64,000 nucleotides of DNA from Daedaleopsis sinensis (lineage: Eukaryota; Basidiomycota; Agaricomycetes; Polyporales; Polyporaceae), in contig CM066300.1 in the NCBI GenBank assembly GCA_033807695.1, positions 4,402,001 through 4,466,000 of the forward strand. The letters run 5' to 3'. Shown here piece by piece: positions 1-11,177 of this stretch. Below the pieces are notes generated by a model. The model did not search any database and had not been told where the DNA came from. It saw nothing but the letters and a program-made list of their open reading frames with translations. Within the stretch, counting starts at the first letter, position 1. The number at the start of each line of letters is the position of its first letter. The translations under genes were made by a program, and so were the position numbers.

Positions 1-952
1 AGGCCATCGAGAAGACGGGAGCCAAGGTCGTTCTCAGCAAGCTCCCGATCGGCGATCTTGCGACTCAATGGTTCGCGGACCGCGACATCTTCTGCGCGGG
101 TCGTGTGCCCGCAGACGACTTGAATCGTGTCGTTCAGGCTGTCGGTGGCTCCATACAGTCGACGTGCTCCGACATCAAGCGTGAGCACCTCGGGACTTGT
201 GGATACTTTGAGGAGAAGCAGATTGGCGGGGAGCGGTACAACCTGTTCACGGAATGTCCGAAAGCCAAGACATGTACCCTCATCCTCAGGGGTGGCGCAG
301 AGCAGTTCATCGAGGAGGTCGAGCGAAGTCTTCACGATGCCATCATGGTGGTGAAGCGCGCAGTGAAAAACGGCGACATTGTAGCTGGCGGAGGCGCCAT
401 CGAGGTACGCTTAGTCGTGTGCCATCTCTAGGCACTAGCTGACTGTCAATGTCGGGGATAAACAGTTGGACCTATCCTCGCGCATTCGCAAGCACGCCCT
501 GTCCATTCCCGGAAAGCTCCAGCTGGTGATGATTGCGTTTGCTAAAGCGTTAGAGGTCATTCCGCGTCAAATTTGCGACAACGCCGGTCTGGACTCCACC
601 GACATCCTGAACAAGCTGCGCATGAAGCACGCGAACGGCGAAAAGTGGTTCGGCGTGGATGTTGACGGCACGGACGGCATCAGGAACAACTTCGACGCGT
701 TCGTGTGGGAGCCGAGTCTCGTGAAGCTGAATGCTATCAGCAGCGCGACGGAGGCTGCGTGCTTAATTCTGAGCGTCGACGAGACCGTGCGTGCACCACA
801 AAGCGAAGCGGTACGTCACATTGATCCCCTGTGTATTTGAACGCGAGGCTCACGGAATCTGTTACGTATAGCAACAAGGAGGGCCGAAACTGCCTCCCGG
901 CGCGGCACAACGGGCACTCCGGGGCAGGGGACGTGGGATGCCAAGGCGGTGA
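1..952 (+). CDS. CCT7: T-complex protein 1 subunit eta (CCT7), 3' part
   Basis: This encodes the eta subunit of the cytosolic TRiC/CCT chaperonin, which folds actin, tubulin and WD40 proteins using ATP. Only the C-terminal half lies in the window, because the gene enters from the left edge already in frame. The exons are 1-404, 466-810 and 872-952, with GT-AG introns of 61 and 61 nt. Family hallmarks are the conserved GGGAIE segment at the end of the first exon, [13 protein letters not shown] in the second, the VDETVR block, and the basic GRGRGMPRR tail before the TGA at 950-952. The intron phases join the blocks without a gap, and the family match is unmistakable. The N-terminal half, with the first ATP-binding segments, is outside the window. 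Confidence 0.95.
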
Positions 953-1336
953 GGGAAGAGAAAGTCGGAATTGCGAATGTGTAGATGTATCGGTATCGCT
1001 CTCACACTTTCTGCGCTCGACTTATCGGCTTCCAAGCCGTATCGCCTGAACATTCTCCTCTCCTGAAATAGCCACCGGATGTAACAGTCACGCATTGCAC
1101 CGCGTGACATGGCAAGTATCCATTGGTGAACACTTCGCTAAGGGAGGTAATGTCGCCATCCTCATGTCGGAGTACGCAATCCTCTCATCCTCCCCTATCC
1201 ATGGCCCATATCCCCACACGATGTCGGCAAGCTGATATCATCCAGGTCCTACTGCTCCTGCGGTAGCAATATAATAACTTCATTAGTCGGCGAAGGATGT
1301 GAACGTTGCAGCTCACCTCTCTCAGGTTTCGCCGCG
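953..1336. other. Intergenic region between CCT7 and the first permease gene
   Basis: This 384-bp stretch holds the 3' flank of CCT7 and the upstream region of the permease gene at 1337. No conserved coding segment or RNA gene was recognised. Short open frames on both strands look like chance. Confidence 0.5.
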
Positions 1337-3716
1337 ATGTCGACAGTTCCCACCAAGACCTTCGACAGCAAAGGAGAATCGGACGGCTCGGACTCGGACT
1401 CCTTCAAGGGTGCCCTCAGTCCGACGGATAGTGTTCGAGAAGTCCCCACGCTCGGCGCACCCATCTCGACACAGGCGCCCACGTTTTGGCGTCGGAGCAA
1501 ACACGAACTCGACTCGGTCGCTACACAACCGTCCGTCTTCGATGACCCTGTCACGCTCGAGATCTACCGTCCACCCGCGGTCTGGGAGAATGTGCACCGC
1601 TTCGACCCATCGGCTCGGTGGACCTGGCGTGAAGAATACGTGAGTCCTTCTTGCTTCGAAGGACTCCAAGCACTAAAGTGGTCTTCGTTAGCGAATTGTT
1701 CGTAAGATCGACCTTCTGATCATGGTTTGGGCATGCATCATGTTCTTCAGCCTCGACCTCGACCGGTCGAACCTTTCCCAGGCGAACACTGACAACTTCT
1801 TGGGCGACCTCGGTCTCACTACGAACGACTTCAACCTTGGCAACACGCTCTTCAAGGCAAGTCTAATCTCGGAATTGCGTGATAAAGTTGTACTAACCCG
1901 GTAACAGTTATGCTTCTTGATTGCAGAGCTACCTTCGCAGCTCGTCTCGAAGCGTGTCGGACCCGACATCTGGATCCCTAGTCAGGTAAGTGCACACCCG
2001 CATCAGCTATAGGTACTCGCTAACGCCGAGTAGATGATCCTGTGGAGCTTTGTTTGCGTGGGCCAATTTTGGCTGAGTGGGCGGTCAAGTTTCCTTGCTA
2101 CTAGGTGTGTCATACTTTGTGCAACGTCATTCTTATAGGCGCGGCACTCACTATTGCGCAGATGTCTACTCGGATTCATGCAAGGTGGCTTCATCCCCGA
2201 CGTGATCCTATACTTGTCGTACTTCTATACCAAGAGTGAACGTAAGCGTACCTAAGTTCTTCTATGTCCCTTACCACCGTTGCTAACACCGCTTTATTCT
2301 CAGTTCCCCTGCGGCTCGCGTGGTTCTGGGTGTCGAACTACATTGCTGAAATTGTCGGCGCATTCATTGCAACCGGACTGCTGCGTCTTCGTGGCGTAGG
2401 CGGAAGGGCGGGATGGCGGTATCTATTCCTAATCGAAGGCGCTCTGACGCTTGCCGTCGGTATCGCATCTTTCTTCATGATGCCTCCCAGTCCAACGCAG
2501 ACGAAGGCGTGGTTCCGACCCAAGGGTTGGTTCACCGAGAGGTTTGTCGCTGTCTGACTATGCTGCAATTGTGCTCACATACCGCACAGGGAAGAGATCA
2601 TCATGGTGAACCGCGTGCTCAGAGACGACCCGTCGAAATCCAACATGCACAATCGTCAAGGTCTGTCTGTGAAGAATATCTGGTCGATCCTGAAGGACTG
2701 GCGCATGTGGCCCATCTATGCTCTAGGCATCGTCTTCATGGGTATGGATCTCCCTTCATTCTCGTCTATATCGTCTGATGTCTTCTTTTACCCTCGCGTA
2801 GTACCGGAAGGGCCACCCCAGACTTACCTGACCCTGTCTCTGCGCAACCTGGGCTACACCACGACTCAGGCCAACCTTCTCAGTGTTCCCTCGAAGTTCC
2901 TCGGCATGATCTTACTCCTCGTGTTCTGCTACCTCAGCGAGATCATCAACAGCCGCGTCGTCGCGACCGCTCTTCTGCAAGTATGGGCCCTACCGCTCCT
3001 AATCGCACTGTACACGTTCGACCACAGCACTTCTCCCTGGGTGTATTTCGCCGTTGTTACACTTATCGCCGGTTTCCCCTACGTGCATCCCATCCAAGTC
3101 GCCTGGGCATCCACCAACTCATATAGCGTCGGGACGCGCACGGTGTCTGCATCGGTCTACAACATGTTCGTGCAAGCCGGTGGCATTATATCTGTCAGTT
3201 ATGCTGCCCTCCTTTCACTTGACGTGTACTGATCTAATTTTGGCCGTAGTCGAACATTTACCGAGACGACGATAAGGTACGCATGACCTGGCAGCGCGCA
3301 TGATGAATAGCAGGCTGACTTCGCCGCTCCGATTGTCGCAGCCGCTTTGTAAGTGCCTCCTGCCGTGTGCGAGAGTCTCAGGTGATGCTCATTCAGATCC
3401 TCCCAGATAAACGCGGAAACCGTGTTCTTATTGCCATATGTGTGATGAACATGGTGTTGTATGTCTTCACCTATCTCTTCTACTCCGGGATCAACAAGCG
3501 CAGGGACAGGATTTGGAACTCTTGGAGCGCCAAGGTGACACATTCGTCTCTCGATCATGCTCTCCGTTTTTCACATCGGATACTTCTCAGGAACAAGAAG
3601 AGTATCTTGCAACGACCAAAGACGAAGTAAGTTTCCTTGCTTCTGGTGCATCTTTCATACTCATTCCTCGTCTGCGACAGGGAAACGCCAAGATGAACTT
3701 CCGATTCATGTACTAG
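1337..3716 (+). CDS. MFS permease, Dal5/allantoate-permease-like (tandem copy 1)
   Basis: This is a plasma-membrane major facilitator of the fungal anion:cation symporter (Dal5-like) family. The substrate cannot be read from the sequence. Exons: 1337-1639, 1692-1856, 1908-1985, 2034-2104, 2162-2241, 2304-2541, 2590-2741, 2802-3193, 3250-3276, 3342-3348, 3407-3534, 3591-3626 and 3681-3716. They give 570 residues with exact phase agreement. The cytosolic N-terminus of about 100 residues ends in the family signature [13 protein letters not shown], followed by about 12 membrane segments. The conserved loop motif [19 protein letters not shown] is present, and the protein ends in NFRFMY. Intron 2 (1857-1907) has a GC donor (GCAAGT), and exon 10 is only 7 nt. 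The gene is a tandem paralogue of the one at 4887-7362. Confidence 0.9.
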
Positions 3717-4886
3717 TTCTTTGGACCTTAGATAAATACGCCAGCTAGTCTAGATGTACACGCATTCAGAATGAATGTGATCGAGACGAGCCTTTCCAAA
3801 TCACCAGCCATCGCGTATGACGTTCAATCTCGCGCGTGAACTCTATATTGCTCACTGTGAGTTTCTCGACGACATATTTGCCCTGTGACCCACCAGCCGC
3901 GCTCACGACCGGCGGATTCACCAGAACCTAATCTGTTATGACAAATCGGAAACTTGTACTTGTTCGTCCCAATGAGACGTCACCGACTGTGTGTGTCCAC
4001 AAGAAGTGGCGGTGATACATCGCACGGGATGTATGTAGTCGGTCCGACTGCTGTGAGTCGTTATACCTGGTCGCGGACATGGAGACTGTACTAATGGTCA
4101 GGATGTGCTCCCTTTTAAGGGCCGTTAAAGTAACCACTTCGGCAAGGTAAACATCAATCATATTCGAGTTCAAGTTGGCCGGACCTAAGTGACTGTGCCA
4201 CATGGCCAACGGCAAGCTAAACGGGTCACCTGTATGCTGTCCTCTATACCATTTCGTGAACGTTTTGGGGATGATCACTGCCAGTGATGGCGCTGGGGTT
4301 ACTTAAAGGAATATTCATGCAGATGTAGGAGGTGTTTCCGTCATTACCTAGTAGCGCACACTTCGACAGACCATCGATTCCTGAAGATACTCGGCCACGG
4401 TTACGGTTTCCCGTAACCTAATCCTCAAAGGCTAAATGCGGCCGCCTTTCTGGAGTCGCCGATACTCTCACGGAAACCTCTTCGCTTCTCCCGTCAAACG
4501 GTATTAACACAAAAGCCAAGTCTACTTAAGCTTCACCCTGTAGGACGAGGTCTCCCACGATCCACGGACGATTTGAGTCACTGCCGTACTACGTAAGTAG
4601 TTTCAAAAGGATTTTGCTCCATCGTACAAGCCTACAAGGGGCGTATCTCAATGCAATCCCGCGCTTCCAGCAGCTGACTCACACTTCTCTCGGTAGAAGT
4701 CTTTGTTCAGACAAGGAAGCTACTAGCCATCCGCCTCCCATAGATAAGCCTGCCCCACCCTTCGCCCTTTGCCTCGAGACTTCATGTGGGCGCTGGAGTT
4801 CTGGCGGAGTCTTACGCCGACTAGGACCCACCTTGAGCTTCTTGTCCTCCTCTCTACTTCTTGTGACCTACCCTTGTCCCTCAGAC
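3717..4886. other. Intergenic region between the two tandem permease genes
   Basis: This 1.17-kb region separates the duplicated permeases and presumably holds the second gene's promoter. The minus-strand open frame at 3928-4278 resembles no family I know. An in-frame open stretch extends upstream of the chosen start from 4614, but the paralogue starts at the equivalent of 4887, so I treat 4614-4886 as leader. Confidence 0.5.
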
Positions 4887-7362
4887 ATGTCGACCGTCCT
4901 CACCAAAGGCGACGTCAAAGTGACAGAAGCTGAACCATTTGGTAGCGTTACGAAAGAGGTATTCAGCTCAAGCGAAACGTCGGCAGAGGCCCCTGTTCTC
5001 AGCTCTCTGGGCACGACAAGGAGAAGGACCCCTTTCTGGAAGAAAAAGCAGGAGCTAGACAGCATCGCTACACAGCCATCTGTGTTCGACGACCCCGTCA
5101 CGCTAGAGATTTATCGCCCTCGGCGGTCATGGGAGAACGCGCATCGTTTTGACCCCGATGCTCGTTGGACATGGCGCGAGGAGAACGTAAGCCGAGTGCC
5201 TCTTCATCGTCATTGCCCACTTTGACGGTTGACCTCTGCAGCGGATCGTACGGAAGATCGACTTCAAGATCATGATATGGGCATTCCTCATGTTCTTCAG
5301 CCTCGATCTCGACCGTTCCAATATTTCCCAGGCCAACACTGACAATTTCCTTGACGATCTTGGCATGACCACGGACGATTTCAATCTTGGCAACACGCTA
5401 TTCAAGGTGAGCATCAGAGGTTGGCCTGCCGTTCGATACGATCTCATAATATACTTCTCTAGCTTTGCTTCCTTATCGCAGAGCTCCCTTCGCAACTTAT
5501 CTCTAAGAGAGTTGGGCCCGACGTATGGGTCCCGAGTCAAGTGAATAGCACACCAAACTGGATCATTTGCACCCGCTTACCTATAAACAGATGGTTCTCT
5601 GGAGCCTCGTGTCCTTGACTCAGTTTTGGATCAAGAACAGAGCGACGTTCCTTGCTACCAGGTGAGTCTGTGCTTGCTTTGACTGTCTTCGCAACATTCA
5701 TCATTCTGTGCCATGTGTAGGTGTCTCCTTGGGTTTATGCAAGGAGGCTTCATCCCAGACATGGTACTGTATCTATCATATTTCTACACGAAGTCAGAGC
5801 GTGAGTTCTCCCCCACCTCCGAGAGGGCTTCGCCATTTAACAAGCTATGTACAGTACCTATCCGTCTGGCTTGGTTCTGGGCGTCGAACTATGTCGCCGA
5901 GATCGTCAGCGCTTTGATTGCGAGCGCGATCCTGCGTCTGCGTGGTGTGGGTGGCTACGCGGGGTGGCGGTACCTCTTCCTACTTGAGGGATGCCTGACC
6001 CTCTTCATCGGAGCTGTGTCGTTCTTCATGATGCCGCCAAGCCCAACCCAGACGAAGGCCTGGTTCCGCCCTAAAGGATGGTTTACCGAGCGGTACGTAA
6101 CGCCTCATTCTTCCCATACATACGGTTATGCTCAACGCCTATCTCAGCGAAGAGATTATCATGGTCAATCGGGTGATTCGAGACGATCCGACCAAGTCCG
6201 ACATGCACAATCGTGAAGGACTGACTATCAAGGCTATCGTGAAGGTGTTCATGGATTGGCGGATGTGGCCGGTTTACATATTGGGCATACTTCACATGGG
6301 TACGAATCGCCGCCTATACTTGACTACAGGACCAGCATACATTCCGAGTCTGACGTGGTCGTCCAGTTCCCGTCCAGCCGCCCCAAACCTACCTCACGCT
6401 CATTCTTCGGAATCTTGGCTACACAACCACCCAGACCAATCTGCTCAGCGTGCCCTCGAAAGTCATCGGACTGTTCACCCTCCTCATCTTCTGCTACCTC
6501 AGCGAAGTCATCGACAGTCGTGTCGGTGCCACCGTCCTCCTGCAGATCTGGGCCCTTCCGCTCCTCGTCGCGCTGTACACCTTCACGGAGCAGACCTCCC
6601 CATGGGTATACTTCGTGGTCGTCACCCTCATCACCGGCTTCCCATATGTCCATCCGGTCCAGGTAGCGTGGGCGTCCACTAACTCATATAGCGTCGGCAC
6701 CCGCACCGTGTCCGCGTCCATCTATAACATGTGCTATCAAGCCGACGGGATGATTTCAGTGAGTGTGCCGCGTACGGCACCCTAGTCATGAGCGAATGCC
6801 TTGTTGACAGTCATTCTCGGCTTTCTCGGGGAACGTTCTCAAAGGCTAACATCTACCGCAACGATGACAAGGTGAGAATTGTGTCACACAATCCCGGATC
6901 ATACCGTCGGAGAGTGGACGGCGACGAGCTCGTACTGATATTCTGGACTACTTACACGAAATACAGCCGCTTTGTGAGCGCTCCTTCCATTCTGGAGTGC
7001 AGTGCGAAAAGCTCATGATCTTGAATACTTCTCAGACAAACGGGGAAACCGAGCTCTGATCATTATATGCGTCGCGAACATCGCCATCTACGCTCTTACC
7101 TTCATCTTCTACAAGCGCATCAACGAGAGACGGGACAAAAAATGGAACTCCTGGACAGCAGAGGTACGGGTGTCGCCTCGGAGCCCGCTCTTGGCTCTTG
7201 AGCTTGAACACTACCACTCACGCGGAATCTTACGTAGGAACAACAGGAATATCTGAACACGACGAAGGACGAGGTAAGCTCACCGCGCTCCGAGAAGTGT
7301 GACATAAAGACTGACGAATGTCAAAGGGCAATTCTAAGATGAACTTCCGCTTCGTGTACTGA
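4887..7362 (+). CDS. MFS permease, Dal5/allantoate-permease-like (tandem copy 2)
   Basis: This is the second copy of the Dal5-like major facilitator, predicted at 569 residues with about 12 membrane segments. Exons: 4887-5186, 5242-5406, 5463-5540, 5591-5661, 5721-5800, 5855-6092, 6148-6299, 6367-6758, 6845-6871, 6967-6973, 7036-7163, 7238-7273 and 7327-7362. Every exon from the second on has exactly the same length as in copy 1, including the 7-nt exon, and every intron phase agrees. All donors here are GT. The intron before exon 9 ends at the AG of CTCAAAG; an earlier AG at about 6810 would bring in a stop codon. The N-termini have diverged more than the membrane core, so the substrates may differ. 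It converges on the FAD monooxygenase gene downstream. Confidence 0.9.
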
Positions 7363-8130
7363 TCATAGTGTGCTCGGGGGCTCCGTGGTAATACTAAGAT
7401 GGCTATGGGAGTTGGTTCGTTGCTACAAGTTTTGCACAAAGACGAGGATAGCGATGACAGGATAGTATGAGCGACATGGATACTAGCGATAGCGTTAACG
7501 AGAGCAAAAGAGAAGAGAAGAGAAGTAACGGGGCAAGCAAGCGACACGTCCGAGTCCACTGCTGCGCGCATGGCCTATGATTCGGCTGTGTCTTCGGTCT
7601 CCGTGACCTGCACGCTCGACGCCATCGAGGCAAAGTCAAATATCGTCGTCGTGGAGCGCATATCGACGCTGTCTTGGTCTATCGCGCGCTCGCGCAACAT
7701 CCCCCACTGCACCCACCAGTCGTCCGCTTCGTCCTCGCAGTCATACCCGAATATCGTCCGGATCTCGTCCCACATCTTGCTCACGCCGCCGCCGAGCCCC
7801 TCGAGCACGTTGGTGCCCTTGTCAGCCATCGCGCGCATGCTGTTGTCACGCTCCCGCGTATCCTCGCAGTCCTCCATCGTCATGTAGAAGATGTTGCCGA
7901 ACTCGCCTGCGCGGACGGCGCGGGTCCGTGATTGTCGGAGCTCTTGGAACGCGTACAGGAAGCTCTCGATTTGCCGGTGATCTGACAAGTGAGAGAAGAG
8001 CTTCGCGAGGACAGCGCCGTCTTCTATCGCCATAGCGGTGGCTTGGATCGTACCGGGCTATGTGCCGCGGGAGAGGGGTCATTCGGGCAGTTCATTGCTA
8101 GAAAGTTGTAGACCGTAGAGGAGACTTACG

Positions 8131-8136
8131 GGGAAT
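8131..8136. repeat. Target-site duplication, left copy (GGGAAT)
   Basis: This six-base direct repeat is identical to 9702-9707 and lies at the left edge of the insertion. In the host gene it encodes the end of the FP dipeptide just before the splice donor. Confidence 0.6.
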
Positions 8137-9701
8137 AAGTCGTAAGGCCGCGCAAGCACGGCATGGCCCGCTACTTAATATCCTTGAGTACGGCGCCCAT
8201 AACAAATACAATAGACAGTGGTTGTGGGTCAAACGGTCATGCATTCACCATGGTTGATGTATGTCACGGTTGCAGTTCAAACAAGACAGAATTGTTCACT
8301 TAAGAACGTACATAAGAGTGCTCAATTCTCGCTGCACAACACACTGTCGGCTGCTGGAAATCTTTCAATAGTGAGTGCTGAGCGGCGAGTATTGCGCTGT
8401 CCATGCGGGACCGTGATACCAACAGAACTACACACATCACAAACATGTTCTAGCATGTACTGATGCGACTCCCATGGAGCGACAGAGCGCCAAACATATG
8501 TCGTGTGTAAGATGGTATATGCATTCGCACACTCGTAGCACGCTTCCCCTCGATGATCTACACATCGTCCATGAGGTACGTGAGAGAACAATAGTTGTTG
8601 ACATGACTCAACGGTATCACGGCTCTCGGTAGGGATGCCATGTGCGCTGAGGGTCAATTACCAGACGGGTAATAGGGTGAATGAACGGGCGTCGAGCCGG
8701 CGTTCAATAACAGAGACAGATAGTAAACAGATGGTGCAGAGGTCTAACGACGTGCATGCTTCATAAGGGGCTGAGGTTGGGACGACAAGGGTTCAATTGC
8801 CTCATGATCGTCAGACATCTCAACATCTGTGGCATGCGATGTGGATGAATACTCGAGCAGATGGAAGGACCAAGGGCGTAAGTACCTAATTTTTCTGGAT
8901 TTTCCCGGGGGGCAGCGACGGCACGTTCTATGTGCGCAGACGACGGAGGGGGAATGTCATCATCATGGATAGATGGCTCACTGAACATGAAACAGCCATT
9001 GACGTACCGGGGACAGGAGTCGGACACCAAGCGTGACCAACCGGCATGCGTTGGAGATGCTCAGTGGTGGGACGGATGGTTCTTCCAGATATTTCTGGGC
9101 GACAGGCATCGAGCCAGTCAATACATCAGCCTGGGGCAGGGTGCCGGCAACGAGAGGAAGACTGGATTAAAACCATCCAGATGTTGCAGGAACTCATATG
9201 ATAAGTACGGCAGAGGAGGACAGCGTAGCAGTAGAATTCTCGCCAGAGACGATTCGACGAGGTATATTGTGAGCGTTCGCATAGGTAGATCGCTGACCGT
9301 GCATAGCCGTGCATGCAGCCCATCAACTAGGCTTCGCGCAGGCACGTCAGCGCAGGAGCCATAGGTAGCAATAGAAGGGAATGATGGTGGGTGATAGAGG
9401 TCAGACAGCGACGGCGAGAGAAGATGAAAGCTTCAGTCGAGCTCGAGGAACTTGCAAGAGAGCAGCTAAGGAGAGGAGGAGGAGTGTATTTCCGAGGGAA
9501 TGAGGAACGTTGTTGCGTGAGAGGCGCCATGACGTCGAGACGTCGACGATGACGCAAGCGCTTCAAGGTGGATACGATATTCGCACGGCTACAATATCGT
9601 TCTAATGAATGCGGATAAGGTTGTATGGGAGCACAAACTTTAGCTGGTTTTCTAATGTTTCATTCTACACAAAAGTTCTCCAAGACCCGCTACCTAGTAG
9701 C
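8137..9701. mobile_element. 1.57-kb insertion inside the FAD monooxygenase gene
   Basis: The segment is bounded by direct repeats GGGAAT at 8131-8136 and 9702-9707, read as a target-site duplication. Removing it with one repeat copy restores both the reading frame and a canonical GTAAGT donor in the host gene. That is strong evidence of insertion rather than an old intron. No transposase, reverse transcriptase or long terminal repeat was seen, and the open frames inside (for example 8930-9364) match nothing I know. The right end carries a hairpin, and CCCGCTACT at 8167-8175 recurs inverted at 9696-9704. It may be a non-autonomous element; the class is undetermined. Confidence 0.6.
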
Positions 9702-9704
9702 GGG
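9686..9704. repeat. Perfect hairpin at the right end of the insertion
   Basis: CCCGCTAC and GTAGCGGG form an 8-bp perfect inverted repeat around a CTA loop. The right arm overlaps the target duplication by three bases. Confidence 0.6.
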
Positions 9705-9707
9705 AAT
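9702..9707. repeat. Target-site duplication, right copy (GGGAAT)
   Basis: This is the matching six-base repeat at the right edge of the insertion. Collapsing the two copies into one restores the host exon. Confidence 0.6.
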
Positions 9708-11177
9708 GGGTGCGCGGCTTCTCCAATGAGGATTAAGGGCCCGTCATCGGATATCCAGTCTTCCAAGTCACTGCGATCCCGGATTGATACCCGAACGGCT
9801 TTGCGGGCATGTTGTAGTAGTGGATGAAAGCTGAAAAACACATAGTTGGTCAGGCTCGAACAAGTTATAGTTATGACAGCAAGACAAAGACCCTTACTGT
9901 GGGCTGAGCTCCTTGGCCACTTCCGTTAATGAAACAGAGGGCTCATCTCCGTATTTGCCATCTTCGTCATCAGGACCGTAGAACTGCATAGCAAGGTCGT
10001 CTGTGTTGTGCTACGGATCGGTGAGCGATAGTGACATTACGGCGCAGCAGATGCTCTTACGACTGGGTATGCGATGACGGCTTTTCCGCTCCCGAAGCCA
10101 ATGAAGATAGCGTGCTAACAACATTTGAGCACCAAGTCGCGACCCACAAGTAACGCAAAGGCTTACGTCTTTCCACATTGATTGATCGGCGAATTGAGTT
10201 ATATGCCGACTGGAGATGATCGTGCTATATAGAGGGTAGTGAGTCGAATACAGACAACAGACGCGAATGAGACTGCAACGTACTCGTACATGGCGAGACC
10301 TGTTAGTGTACCGCGTACTTGCTGGCCTATCACTGTTGATCTCGAGACTCCAAATTCACCATCAGCCCCGACGATGACATCACCGCCGATCTTCTCTCCC
10401 GACTCTAACGTTACTTCCCTCGCTTCCGCATCTATACTGACGACGTTGGCGTGGTATTGTACTTGCGCGCCCATGGAGGTTGCAGCGTCGTAGAGGATGT
10501 CGTAGAGGTCATCGTGCTGCATCCGCATGAAAGGACGCCTTGCTGTCAAGTAGCAGTGACACGTACCGTGCATAGCATATACACACCACGTGTTTCCTTC
10601 AGCATGCCCTTGTCCCAAACGTGTTCGCCGAGAGATTCACCCGACTCGTCTACTCCTGGTCAAGGCCGGTCTTAGGGAGGTCCATAACGCACTCACATCG
10701 TTGGAAAAGCATAGTATGTGTGATCGTAGCCTTCTCCATGAGAATTTGCTTGAGACCCCAATGAAAGAGGATCTTGGTTAGGTTTGGAGGTAGCCTCACG
10801 CCGCCGCTACCCCGCTACAAAATTTGACGTTCCAGTTATCAATGCACGACAATGGGAACGTAGCAGGAGAAACGTAGCAGGAGAAAGACTCACTGTCACT
10901 TCCCTGCTCTCCCGCTCCAATACTAGGACATGATGCCCGACTCGTCTGAGTGCTAGTGCGGTTGCTAGCCCAGCGACGCCTTGGAGGAGAAAATGAGCAC
11001 CTCGTGATCGTTGCATTGATATTAATTGCCAAGTGAATGAACATTATGTACCTCCACCGACGACGAGAAACCTGATCGAGTGGTTGCTTTGAAGGGGTGG
11101 GTTGGAACGTGTGGACTAGCTGTGACGTCAGAACATGAATTGAGGGGATAAGGAGGAAACCAGACTTTGGCACTCAT

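Larger units (their letters stand above)
7575..11177 (-). pseudogene. FAD-dependent monooxygenase (salicylate-hydroxylase-like), interrupted by an insertion
   Basis: This is a class A flavoprotein monooxygenase gene, a family that hydroxylates aromatic or polyketide substrates with NAD(P)H and O2. Exons in transcription order: 11177-11161, 11071-11052, 10979-10894, 10814-10697, 10649-10587, 10542-10284, 10224-10167, 10114-10061, 10010-9898, then 9830-9702 continued by 8130, and 8057-7575. The Rossmann motif GGGVAGLATALALRR follows the first splice, and GADG and GEAAHPFP motifs come later. A 1,565-bp insertion splits the exon just after GEAAHPFP. Read through, the message stops 12 codons later. 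With the insert and one copy of the duplicated GGGAAT removed, phase is exact and the protein is 466 residues, normal for the family. The 17-nt first exon uses a weak donor and is the least certain part. Confidence 0.75.

Noticed and set aside
6300..6370. Acceptor at the AG near 6339 in permease copy 2
   Set aside because: That choice gives a sequence unlike the paralogue. The AG at 6365-6366 restores the conserved PPQTYLTL segment in phase.
8167..9704. CCCGCTACT / AGTAGCGGG as terminal inverted repeats of the insertion
   Set aside because: The 9-bp inverted match exists, but placing the ends there does not restore the host frame, whereas the GGGAAT duplication does. The motif is kept only as an internal or subterminal repeat.
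9686..9704. Helitron 3' end (hairpin with CTAG)
   Set aside because: CTAG sits in the hairpin loop region rather than downstream of it, there is no A/T insertion site, and a target duplication is present, which Helitrons do not make.
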